From positions 18,475 to 82,474 of the forward strand of contig JASAND010018301.1 in assembly GCA_030248195.1 (NCBI GenBank): DNA of 64,000 nt, in the 5' to 3' direction. Below the pieces are notes generated by a model, which worked only from the letters and a program-made list of their open reading frames with translations, was not told where the DNA came from and searched no databases. Positions 36,993-47,008 of the stretch are shown here, piece by piece. This stretch comes from Trissonchulus latispiculum (lineage: Eukaryota > Nematoda > Enoplea > Enoplida > Ironidae). The position numbers and the translations under genes were made by a program. How positions within the stretch are numbered: position 1 is the first letter of the stretch; every line of letters starts with the position of its first letter.

Positions 36993-37959
36993 TTTGCACT
37001 AATGGGTTTTAACCCATTTGATTCAGATGCGCGGACAGTCGCTGATCAGGATTCGGAGTCGATTTGGAGCAGTCAGTGGAAGCGTTCAGTCTTGTCAAGG
37101 AACCCGTAGCCAGATTCATTGTGTGCTTATCTAAGATTATTGGATCCGGAAGTGATCCCAGGACGTGAACTTTGTCAGTAGACGGGTCGTGGAACCTATC
37201 ACTGTAGGTACATTGTGGAATTAGAACGCAGCTAAGGTCAAGATCAGAGACGACTTCACAGGCAACTGATTTCAAGTTGGGAATTATAACCGTACAGAAA
37301 AGTGTGCAAAAGTAACCTTAGAACTTTCTATCCAAAAATGGCCAGTTTCACCCTGTTCACTACCACCAGTTATGGAGCTCTGCTCCCTTCGTCTCTGGCT
37401 TGAGCTTAGACGTCAGCCAGAGCCCGCCAGCCTGAAGATAGAAGAAACCGTCAGATTCATTGAACTTTGTAATTGTGTTAAATTTCATTAATTAGGAATT
37501 AAGTATTACTAAGTATTATTAAGACAGAACCAGGAAACCCCCAGTTTTCTATTCTTCCTCAAAAGACCTCTCCGTATAGTAATCCTGTCTAGGTGTTGGA
37601 GCAGACCTTCGGGAAAACAGTGTCCAACATTCGGGGACTCACCCATAGACCGACCCCAGGCTTAATTTGACTAATTGCTGATTTGTAGTTTCATTTGTTT
37701 GTAGTCTAGTAATCCGTGTGTAAGGACGGATAAAGAGTCGCACAGCACAAGCATATAGGTACACAGGAAAGCATATAGGTGGTAATTGGTAGAGTATCGG
37801 AGACAGTGTAATAATTAGTTAATAAAGACCAAGTGTAAGAAAGAAAAGAAGAAGAGGTACCGCCGAACCTTGTCCCTATATTAACATAAATTGGGTAATA
37901 TTATCCTAAATTAGGATAATATTAGTAATCAACTAAAGATAGTAACTGGCAACTCTGGT

Positions 37960-38460
37960 ACAGTAATTGAGTACTGTACTGCTCTGTATTTGTGTCTAAC
38001 CTGTGCAAATTGTCATAATCACTAGTAATAACTCTTGTTGTATCCTTAATTATTGTTAGTTTGAAGTGTACCCATTATAATTGTATCAAATTATAATAAA
38101 TCTTTGGCGTGCGAACGTAGAGTCTTAGAGTTGTATAAAGAGCCGCGATTGTCTCCTAACGCCAGGCGCGATTGCCATACAAGGAATTCATCACCAGGAT
38201 CGGATCAGGACTGATTAAGGTAGTTCTGATCAGGAATTGAAAGATTCATCAGCAATCCAACGATCAAGATAAAGCAAGTGCTGACCCCTCTTGCCGATCA
38301 GCTGGAATCCAGTGCACCAAACGAACGCACAAAGAAGACCCCTACAAGGGTTGGCCGCAGGGAATCTCTGATTTTGGAATACTACCTTTCGGAGATCCGG
38401 TGCCTAAGTCTGTTTCTATAAACGGACGTGCTGACCTTCCGTGTGATCAAGTCTAGAGTG
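37960..38460. other. Unassigned stretch before the LINE fragment
   Basis: No reading frame recognised. AATAAATC followed by TTGGCGTGCGAACG near 38095-38118 loosely resembles an LTR end plus primer-binding site, but no second LTR was found. Confidence 0.3.
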
Positions 38461-38605
38461 GATCGAGATTTAGACTAACGACATCATTGATAAAGATAAA
38501 TAAAATAAATAAGAAACAAAAGAGGTCCATAAATACTGCCTTGTGGCACTCCAGTCAAAACTCTGCTGGGGTCTGAGAGCCAGCCAGGTGAGCCATGGAG
38601 GGGGG
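38461..38605 (-). pseudogene. LINE reverse-transcriptase fragment
   Basis: The minus strand encodes TGVPQGSIYGPLLFLIY, the conserved block before the catalytic aspartates of LINE reverse transcriptases (compare SGVPQGSVLGPLLF). A one-base frameshift then gives IND, the usual continuation. It is cut off before the FADD motif and inactive. The left edge abuts the G/C-homopolymer region. Confidence 0.8.
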
Positions 38606-38629
38606 TGGTAGCTTGTGGCCGCCCACAAA

Positions 38630-40036
38630 GCCCCCCCCCCCCCCCATAGATGTGTTCGGGGGGGGTGGGGGGGTACCCCCCCCACCAAATTGACAAATTT
38701 TCGCGACCCCCCCCCCCAGATTTTTCAGACTTTAGCTAGGCCCCCCCGATTTTTGGCCAAAAAGTGGCCAAAAATGGCAAAAAAATCGAAAATTTAGGGG
38801 TTTTTTGGGAAATTTGGCGGACCCCCCCCCACCCTCCGTCGGAACCCCCCCCCCCCCCAGATTTTTTGCCCAGCCACACCTATGCCCCCCCCCATAAATT
38901 GAGGCCTAAAATTTTGTACACCTTTGGGGGGATTGGCATAAGTGTAACGGGGATTTGGGGTGGCAGGGACCCCTCCCCCGCAATTTTGGAGGGGCACCCT
39001 ATTTAGACCCCCACGATCTCCCACCGGGGTCGAGTCGAGACCCGCCCCCAGGAGGGGGAGGGAGGGGGTCGAAAAAGTCGATTTGGGGGGGGGTAAGAAA
39101 AATTTTCGAGGGGGAGATCGGCAAAAAATCGGTTTTTCGCTAAAAAACTGAAAAATTTTCTAAATTTTCAGTCATTTTTAAAGATTTTTAAGGTAATTAA
39201 GCGAATTTTAGTAATTTTTCGCTAATTTTTTGAAAATTTTCGAATGTTTGGCTAAAAATTTGCAAAATTCAGATAAGGGGTTGAAAATTTTTTGGGGGTT
39301 GGGGTCGGTCGATGGCCGATTTGGGCTTGGGCTTGGGGGGAGGCGTAGAAAAAATTTTTTAGGGGTGAGCCGGGTCCCGGGAGGGTCGGCGACATAGGTC
39401 AGGTGTGGCTGGGCAAAAAATCCTGGCATTTTTTTTAGGGTTTTGAAAGGGGGGGCTTCGCCCCCCCCCCTAGGGAGGGGGAAGTGGGGGGGGGGCTCCG
39501 AAAAGTGGGGGGGCGAGCCAAAAGTAAAACATACCGAAATTTTTAGCGAAAAATTAGCATTTTTAAGGTAAAAACGCAAAAAATCGCTGTTTTTAAGCTT
39601 AAAATGAGCTTATAAGTCAATAAATTAGCTAAAAATTGAGAAAATTTTTGAAAATTTGACCCCAAAAACCTTATTTTTTGACACTTTTGGGCGACCCCCA
39701 AAAAAGTGGGTGGGGGCTTGCCGAAAAGTGGGGGGGGGGGGGGAAAGTGGGGGGGGGGGGGGCTCCGAAAAGTGGAGGGGGGAACCGAAAAGTGGGGGGG
39801 GCCCCCCCCCCCCCCCCACTAAAAAAATGCCAGAAATCTGGGGGGGGGGGTTCCGACGGAGGGTGGGATTCCCAAATGACCCAGTTGACCCCCCCAAATT
39901 TTCGATTTTATGCCATTTTTGACCACTTTTGGGCCAAAAATCTGGGGGGGTAGCAAAAATCTGAAAATCTGGGGGGGGGTCGCGAAAATTTGTCATTTTG
40001 GGGGGTCCCCCCCACCCCCCCCAACACACCTATGGT
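38630..40036. mobile_element. Inverted-repeat element with long G and C homopolymers
   Basis: CCATAGATGTGTTCGGGGG at the left and CCAACACACCTATGG at the right form the outer pair. Inside, CGACCCCCCC-AGATTTTT and GGCCAAAAATGGC-type blocks at 38700-38830 recur inverted at 39880-40000. Many runs of eight or more G or C alternate with short AT blocks. Apparent proline/glycine-rich frames are artefacts. Non-coding. Confidence 0.6.
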
Positions 40037-41230
40037 CGGCGACCCCTCCATTTGGGGGAGGGGTCCCCCCACCCCACCCCCCCCCTAACACACCTATGGT
40101 CAATATTGAATTTAGAAGTCCATAAAACCGTTACAAACGTGTATAACGTAAACGCGATAATAAACACGTTAAGCCAAAAATTTTGGACTTTTGAAAAATT
40201 TTGCAAAATGAACCCTAAAAATGCCCAATTTTTGGCTAATTCCACTGGAAGCACTTCGCTGAGTAAAATCGCTGTAAATTGCTGCCTAAGTAAAGCCGTT
40301 GTAAAGTCATTGGAATCTTATGGTAAAACTGGATATAATCGTGGTGAATCCATTAAAAAATATTAAAATTTCATTAAAAATTCGTAGTAAATTCATGGTA
40401 AACTCGTTGTACCTTGCGCAGCAATTTACATCGATATTACTCAGCAAAGTTCTCCACTGCGACTCCCCCCCAAGCATAGTTTCCTTTGGGGGGCTGGGTT
40501 GGGGAGGTATGCCCCCCAAAATTTTCGACCAAATTTACCCCCGCCCCAGATTTTTTGGCTTATCCTCCCCCAACTTTTGGCTACCCCCCCCCCCCGAACC
40601 CTCCCCCAACGATTTTTGGACCCAAAAAGTTAGCTAAATTTGGTCGAAAAATGGACATTTTTTGAAAAATTTTTCTAAAATTTTGACCTAAAATCGCTTT
40701 AAAACGGTGCAAAAAAACGCCAAAAACGTTAATACCCCATCGGACCCAAAGTTCCAGGGTAACTATGCTCACAAGAGGGGGGGAGGCGGGGGCCACTAAA
40801 ATTTTTTTGGGGGGGGGTTTGGAAAAATGGCTGGGATGGGCTAACCACCCCCCCCCCATAGGTGTGGCTGGCGAAAAAATTGGGGGTGGGGGTTTGAAAA
40901 AAGTAGGGTGGGGGGTTTGGCAAAAAAGGGGGAGGGGGGGGTCGAGAAAAAGTCGATTTGGGGGGAGGGGTAAGAAAATGTTACTTGTAATATATATAGT
41001 TTTTCTACTTTTTAAAGCGATTTTAAGCCAAAATTTGAGAAGTGGTTTTCAAAAATGACCATTATGTAATTGGCAAAATTTAGCTAATTTTAGCTCCCAA
41101 AAAGACCGCGGGGTTGGGTTTAATTGGGGGGTAGCCTAAAGTTGGGGGAGGGTAAGTCAAAAATTGAAGGGGAAAGGTGGTCGAAAATGTTGTGGAGGGG
41201 ATACCCCTCCTCGGTGGAATTTCATTTCTA
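40037..41230. repeat. More G/C-homopolymer MITE copies and fragments
   Basis: Further copies of the family tip occur (AACACACCTATGG near 40089; CATAGGTGTGG near 40858), with G or C runs at 40467-40620, 40775-40960 and 41108-41220. The orientation and boundaries of single copies cannot be resolved by eye. Confidence 0.5.
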
Positions 41231-41617
41231 AAACGATAACAACAAACAGTATTTGCGTATACATACATACAGTAGTACTGCGTACAGGTTGTATATAATT
41301 ATTCATTTCTCTGTTACGGTAAGAATCAATTTGAAGTTGTTTGCCCATCCTTACACAGTGTCTGTGCCATTTTATGATCAGTCTGCGGAGATTTGCGATA
41401 ATTGTGATATGTTTATGGATTTTAATTTTGCTCTACATAACCACGAATGGTATATACCGTCGTTAAACTTTTGCGGAATGTAGAAATTGTAAATATGTAA
41501 TTGCATGCACATATAATGATCATAATGGGTTAGAGTTGTTTTAGAAGTATATATAAATACGTAATTCAAATTGTTAGGGCAGCTATTTTATACGTAGTTT
41601 CTTCTTACGGTTGTTGG
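41231..41617. other. Unassigned AT-rich stretch
   Basis: A 76-codon plus-strand frame (41253-41483) has no recognised domain. Nothing else is visible. Confidence 0.35.
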
Positions 41618-42721
41618 TATAGCCATGGGGTGAAAAAACCCACCCCTTTTTTTGGGGGGGGGGGAACCCACCCGCCTCCTGGGTCATGGGTTGGAGATAT
41701 GAGCTCCAAAACATCGCAGCAGGAAGCGCGACTCTTTCTAACCTACGTATGCAAAGATCAAGTCATTTGGTTAACTCCTGCTCATTTTATGACATTTTGA
41801 AAATGACAACTACTTTTTGGTTCAACCATCCAAAATTTTACCAAAAGTTTGGACCGATGTAACTTTTGACTGGGTTGGGCTAGAAAAGTTTTGCAAATAT
41901 TTGCAATGATGGCAACTCTTCCTCTTTGCACACAGCCAAAATTAGACCGATCCGCTGTCCCGTTGTTTGGCACACTGCCAAACGTGGCGGGGAAAAAACC
42001 CACTTTGGGGGGGGAAACCCACCCAAATTTTTTTGAAAAATTTTTAACAACTCAACACGGAAACAATTAGAGACTATAGCACGTTACTATCGAGCACGCT
42101 GCGTCATCCTATGCGGTCAGATTCGGACAATTTTGCTTACCTGGCTAGCTAGGTGCTAAAAACCTTAAATGTGCCATTTCGCTGCTGGAGAACCCAATAC
42201 AGGTACAATTGTGGATTTTAACAGCCAATTCTACGTAAAAAACCATTCTCTACACGATAGAATAATAAGTTTTATCAAATTACATTGTTTTTAACATTTT
42301 TCAAAAATTGCCCTATGTTTTATGTGTTAAACTTTATGAAACCTGGCCAGTTGATGCAGCATTTTCAACGGCACATGAGATCTCAAAAAAGCTACTTAGA
42401 TCGGGTTTTTTGGTTCATGCTAACTAAAAAGGGTTGAATTTTACATTGGAAGTGTCAGAATTGCGATAGAACAATTTTTAAGACCTGTGAGGGGTGGGTT
42501 TATTTTTCCCCCATTTGGGGTTTTCCCCCCATTGGGTTTTTCCCTCCGCTACTTTTTGCATTATACCGCTCTAACGGTACAACCTACAGAAGTGCAAATA
42601 GGCTTAAAAGAAAGTTCTAAGTACGCCAAGTACGATGGTATATAAAGTTCTCAGATAGCCCTTATAATAAAAAAGTTCCAGCCAAAATCCGAAAATTGTG
42701 GGTTTTCCCCCCATGGCTATA
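41618..42721. mobile_element. GCGGGAAAAAACCCA-family MITE, copy 2
   Basis: TATAGCCATGGGG at the left and CCCCATGGCTATA at the right form the tips, followed inward by AAACCCACC and GGGTTTT words. The middle shares, in reverse orientation, ACACGATAG and TGCCCTATGTTTTATGTGTTA-like blocks with copy 1. TATA at both tips would fit a TA target. Non-coding. Confidence 0.7.
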
Positions 42722-42877
42722 TATACCAAGCGGTAGGTGGGTAGTCGTTTGATTTTCGCTGAAACTTTGGACTGGAGAACACAGCTCACATAGAAGATTC
42801 AAAATATTTTCTCCTATTATACGTATACATTCTGGAGCTTCTATGTACTTTCCAGAATCTTCTTAATAATTAATTGT

Positions 42878-42950
42878 GCCGTGACGGTTGAGTGGTTAGG
42901 GCGTTCGACTTTGGATCCGATAGTCCGAGGTTCTCACAAGGCTTTCACAA
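42878..42950 (+). repeat. tRNA-like head with collapsed T arm
   Basis: GCCGTGACGGTTGAGTGG followed by TTAGGGCG resembles an acceptor 5' strand, D arm and Pol III A box. The T arm breaks at GAGGTTC followed directly by TCACAAGGC, so a normal tRNA cannot fold. It is a tRNA pseudogene or SINE head. Confidence 0.5.
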
Positions 42951-42992
42951 ATTTCCTTGAGCAAGGGACTAAGCAAATATCGGTCCGCCGCG

Positions 42993-43665
42993 GGCTCTAG
43001 CTAACCCACCTATCCGTAGAGCGTCGGAGCGTTCATCCGAAAGTCGTGGGTTCGAATCCCACCCGAGGCCCGAATTTTTCGGGTCTCAGGTGCTGAAGTG
43101 GCAATTTCAATTCTTACATTACATCTGACTTTCACAGCCAGGAAGCTTGAGGACACCAGAGTGTACCTCGCCCTGGATCATGTGTTTGTCCGCGTTGTAT
43201 AACGCATTATTAATTCATTGTCACTTCAGTTTGGATACGAACTCCTTCTAGCTTGGTTCGACTGTAGCCTCCTCGGTAGCTCAGTTGGCAGAGCGTCGGA
43301 GCGTTCATCCGAAAGTCGTGGGTTCGAATCCCACCCAAGGCCCGAATTTTTCGGGTCTCAGGTGCTGAAGTGGCAATTTCAATTCTTACATTACATCTGA
43401 CTTTCACACCCAGGAAGCTTGAGGACACCAGAGTGTACCACGCCCTGGATCATGTGTTTGTCCGCGTTGTATAACGCATTATTAATTCATTGTCACTTCA
43501 GTTTGGATACGAACTCTTTCTAGCTTGGTTCGACTGTAGCCTCCTCGGTAGCTCAGTTGGCAGAGCGTCGGAGCGTTCATCCGAAAGTCGTGGGTTCGAA
43601 TCCCGCCCGAGGCCCGAATGTTTCGGGTCTCAGGTGCTGAAGTGGCAATTTCAATTCTTACATCC
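42993..43665 (+). repeat. Three tandem 272-bp tRNA-derived repeat units
   Basis: GCGTCGGAGCGTTCATCCG starts at 43021, 43293 and 43565, exactly 272 apart. Each unit has a tRNA-like part (43270-43341 and 43542-43613 complete, first copy 5'-truncated) and about 200 bases of shared unrelated tail. The fold has good acceptor, D, T and anticodon stems, but the anticodon loop GCGTTCA lacks the invariant T33. Box B GGTTCGAATCCC is intact. It resembles a tandem SINE-like family rather than functional tRNAs. Confidence 0.7.
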
Positions 43666-43895
43666 ATCCTTAATTGATCGGTAAATGGCTACCACAAATG
43701 TGGGAAGGTAACGGGTGACTGTGTAGGGCATCTGCCTTGAGGTTATGGTTGCATTTCATTCGAGATGACCCTCCTGGCTCAAGGGCAATAAAACCAGGGA
43801 TGTGCAAAATTTGGCGAAAACCGCTATTTCGTCGTGATATGTTGCCTTTTTCGCCAATTTGTAAACTTCGTCGTGCTTTCCGTGAAATGTATACG
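43666..43895. other. Short stretch after the tRNA-derived array
   Basis: GGTAACGGGTGACTGTGTAG and CTCAAGGGCAATAAAACC look like a SINE tail region, but I cannot assign them. Confidence 0.3.
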
Positions 43896-43922
43896 TATAT
43901 ATATATATATATATATATATAT
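43896..43922. repeat. (TA)n microsatellite, left part
   Basis: Alternating TA directly left of the array-tipped element. The same microsatellite continues at 45715-45724 and 46785-46836, with elements inserted between. Confidence 0.9.
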
Positions 43923-45714
43923 TAGGGATCGACCGGAACTCCAAAAAACCGGAACCGGAACCGGAACTGGCTTTAAAAAACCGGAACCGGAACCAGCTCT
44001 TTAACACTACAAAAATCGAAAATTTTTTCTGACGTTTTGGACAATTTTTTCACGATTTTTCGCTTTTTGTAGCTACTACAACATTGTAATAGCTTTCTAA
44101 AATTGTATTTTGTATATTATATATTTCAATGCACGAACACGAAACTTGCAATTTATTATGAGAATTTTGTCTTATTATATAGTTAACTTTTTGTAATTAC
44201 AAAAAATTTAAAACATTAATTTGTATATACACGGTATGAATAAATTATGAACATATTGTCTATATATCTTTATGATTATTCGAGCACATGCTCGACAAAA
44301 GGTTTTATCTACTTTATGAAATCGAATTTCGATGAATGAGTTAATCGAATGCAATTTGACTTCTAAAGGATATTTACTGGCAGGCAAATAAAATTAATTT
44401 CTTAGTTAAACTGAATATTAAATTAATTTAAATAAATTGGTAGAAATTGATTCCACGAAATGCATGCGAGCGAGCTTTCGGCAAAGTAAGCCAGAAACAT
44501 GTTTAGTTTTTATCTGAGTTGCCTGACAATTTCTAGTCATAATTAGAAATTATATATATACGACTTTACTAGAGCTCCAAGAAAAGTTTCAGCATTTTCA
44601 AAACAAAATTGTCGCGAATATAACGAGCTTTTATTCTCTTTGTAGTCAATAGATAAATTAAAATAATTTTTCTGAAAATTACTGTTCCCGTAATTTATAT
44701 ACTATAAGATTTGACTGTATCTGGCTATGAATTTAGATAGCATCAGCTTCGAAAATTGGACTTGTCTGGAATATCAAGTTTTAAATTTTGGGTGACCTGA
44801 ACTAGTAATTAATAACTAAATAATTACTTTACGTATTATTAGTTTCCTGAGTAAAAGGTGAATCTTTGCACTTTTCTGCAGATCTTTTGTCGCTGATTGC
44901 AATATATAACCTTTTACCATTAAACATATAAGAACAGTAAAGTATTTTTCACAAGTTTCAAAAAATTTGAATTAAACTTAAATTCTTCTAGCGGCATTTC
45001 TCTTTTTTGGCTAGCTTCATCTGCATTTTCAAATTTATATAATGACATTTCTTCAAATAATTAAAAACCCTTCTATTTGTTCCATCCATAATTTTTTAAT
45101 ATTTTTGTTGCACTCTGCACTATATATATTTATATACAAAACAAACAGCGAAAAGCTTATTGCCTACTATTTAAACAATAGTTGAGCTAAAACTGACATC
45201 TAATTATGCAACTGTGCACTAATCTTTGAAATAGCATAGGTTTACGCCAAGGCTTCAATATATTCCAATTTAGCAAAATTAATAGTTTTAAAGTATCTAT
45301 CAAAAAGCTAATAGCAATCAAATCGGCGGGCTTGTGCTCTATTTTCAATTTCTAAATTATATTTAAGTGCGTAATATTTTGATCATATACGTAATTAATA
45401 TTCATAATAATAAATTAACGATAAGGTACTAAATAATTATTAATAAATCTAAACATTCCAAGTTAAGTATATAATGCAATAGCGCCGCAGGCAAAAATTT
45501 TTGAGAAAATAATATTCTGGTTACAAGAGATTCGCGATTTTTTCAAAACGTTAAAAGAAATTTTACAAAATTTCTGAAAATTTTAATAAAATTTCACTTT
45601 TGATAATACGATAAAATTGGTTCCGGTTCCGGTACGTTTTCAAAAACAGGAACCGGAACCGGAACCAAAAAGTACCGGAACCGGAACCGGAACCGGAATT
45701 CCGGTCGATCCCTA
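43923..45714. mobile_element. hAT-like element with GGAACC arrays, 1.8 kb
   Basis: Tips TAGGGATCGACCGGAA and TTCCGGTCGATCCCTA are followed inward by GGAACC hexamer arrays (43930-44000, 45620-45705). TAGGG-type tips and TA-rich 8-bp flanks are compatible with hAT, but the microsatellite flank makes the duplication ambiguous. The 1.6-kb interior is AT-rich and has no open frame, so it is non-autonomous. Confidence 0.75.
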
Positions 45715-45724
45715 ATATATATAT

Positions 45725-46781
45725 CAGTGGCGCACCTAGACTTTTCTGACAGGGGGGGCGGCGCCAAAGTTGTAACTTTTCTTTTCAAATTTATGTATTT
45801 CTACACGTTATATTATATATATATATATACAAGTTTTACTTTGAGAACAAGCATGTAAGTTGTTTTCATTGCTTGAGGTAGTTAAATAGAATTAAACATT
45901 CACATAAACGTGAAAGCAGGGGGTCTGGGGGGCGCTGCCCCCCATAAGTTGAGAATTTTTTTGCCTTCTAGACATGAAAGCAATTTTTTCTGATCACTTT
46001 TCAGGCTGGCGCCATTGTTTCACCAGACATATAAGGTATGCAACTCAAACTGTCAAACTAAGCAACGCAACGTAACTATGATAAAACGGGGGTGGTCTGG
46101 GGACAGTAGCCCCCAGCTAAAAGCTAGAGCTCTTTTTAAAAGTAGCACCAGTTTAGAAATTTTTAGAACCATCTTGTGGAAAGCGGAAACAAAAGCATTT
46201 GTGTTTGCATTTTCAAATTGCAATTTTAAATTCAAATTGCATTGCAATTGAAGAAATTTACAATTTTTGAACATTTCGTCAAATATATATTGCTAATTTT
46301 TCATTGCTTTGTCTGCAATGTAAACGGATATCCGGATATCCAAATATTCCTATCACTAGACATTCTAGCTCGGCTACAATGGAAACATATACATAGAAAT
46401 ACGCGAATAGAAATACACACATAATAATAAGGCGCAAATTTTTTTGGAAATGTTTTCAAAAAAGTATCTGAAACACGTTTAATTTTCATCTGAGACAACT
46501 GAAAATTTCTACTCAAGGACTAAATTTTTGTGGAACTTTACATTTTCAAAGAATTTTCAAAAAAGTGAGGAATTTCGCAGTTTTTTCGTAAAAAAGACAG
46601 CAGCCACCACCCCACCCCATATGCTATCCTCAAACTGCACAAAAAATGGTTAATTCGCGCCGAAGGTGCGAAAATTTTTGTTTTTTCTGCTTTTCCTCCT
46701 TTCTGCATCTAAATTTTTCGGACCTCCTAAACCTGACCGGGGGGGCGCCCCCCCCCCCCGCCCCCCCCCTTGGGTGCGCCC

Positions 46782-46784
<3 letters not shown>
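45725..46784. mobile_element. hAT-like element with CAGTGGCGCACC tips and GGGTCTGG module
   Basis: CAGTGGCGCACCTAGAC at the left and GGGTGCGCCCCTG at the right form the tips, each followed inward by G/C runs. Two GGGTCTGG-type hairpins lie near the left end (45919-45944 and about 46088-46115). Flanks are TA microsatellite on both sides. Non-coding. Confidence 0.7.

Positions 46785-46836
<52 letters not shown>
46785..46836. repeat. (TA)n microsatellite, right part
   Basis: Alternating TA just upstream of the first recognised FUT8 exon. Frames across it are artefacts. Confidence 0.95.
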
Positions 46837-46839
<3 letters not shown>

Positions 46840-46875
46840 GCATATATACATAAACATAATATACACACGTTTCAG

Positions 46876-47008
46876 GTAATCTCCTAAGTTTGGATTTAAC
46901 GTCAGGTGGTAGGGATGACGGCGGCAGTGATAGGTTGAAACGAGCTGTGGATAAAGTTAAACTTTTGGAGCAGGAAAATGCCGAGCTAAAAAGCCGTCTT
47001 TTGAAAAG
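46876..47008 (+). CDS. FUT8: FUT8 exon: stem coiled coil
   Basis: 133 nt; begins with two bases completing a codon and ends with AG of a split arginine/serine codon. It encodes 43 residues including a heptad-like [18 protein letters not shown], matching the coiled-coil stem of FUT8. Acceptor TTTCAG, donor GTACGT. The preceding exon must end in phase 1 and was not found. Confidence 0.8.

Larger units (their letters stand above)
30981..37959. mobile_element. 7-kb block bounded by a 17-bp perfect inverted repeat
   Basis: ACCAGAGTTGCCAGTTA (30981-30997) is exactly complemented at 37943-37959. The block differs in texture from its surroundings: few homopolymers and no array-tipped MITEs. It holds a 65-bp direct repeat around AATGGAGGxGTC (about 31157-31260), a tRNA-Lys-like gene, a lone tRNA T-arm-like segment near 36963 and a 13-bp-arm palindrome near 37897-37923. 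I found no transposase, and the flanks show no target duplication. A large non-autonomous or decayed DNA transposon is plausible. Confidence 0.4.

Noticed and set aside
38095..38118. LTR retrotransposon primer-binding site
   Set aside because: The match to a Lys-type site is weak and no second LTR or gag/pol sequence was found.
43270..43613. Two complete tRNA genes
   Set aside because: The anticodon loop lacks T33 and the units are tandem with a shared non-tRNA tail, so a tRNA-derived repeat is more likely.
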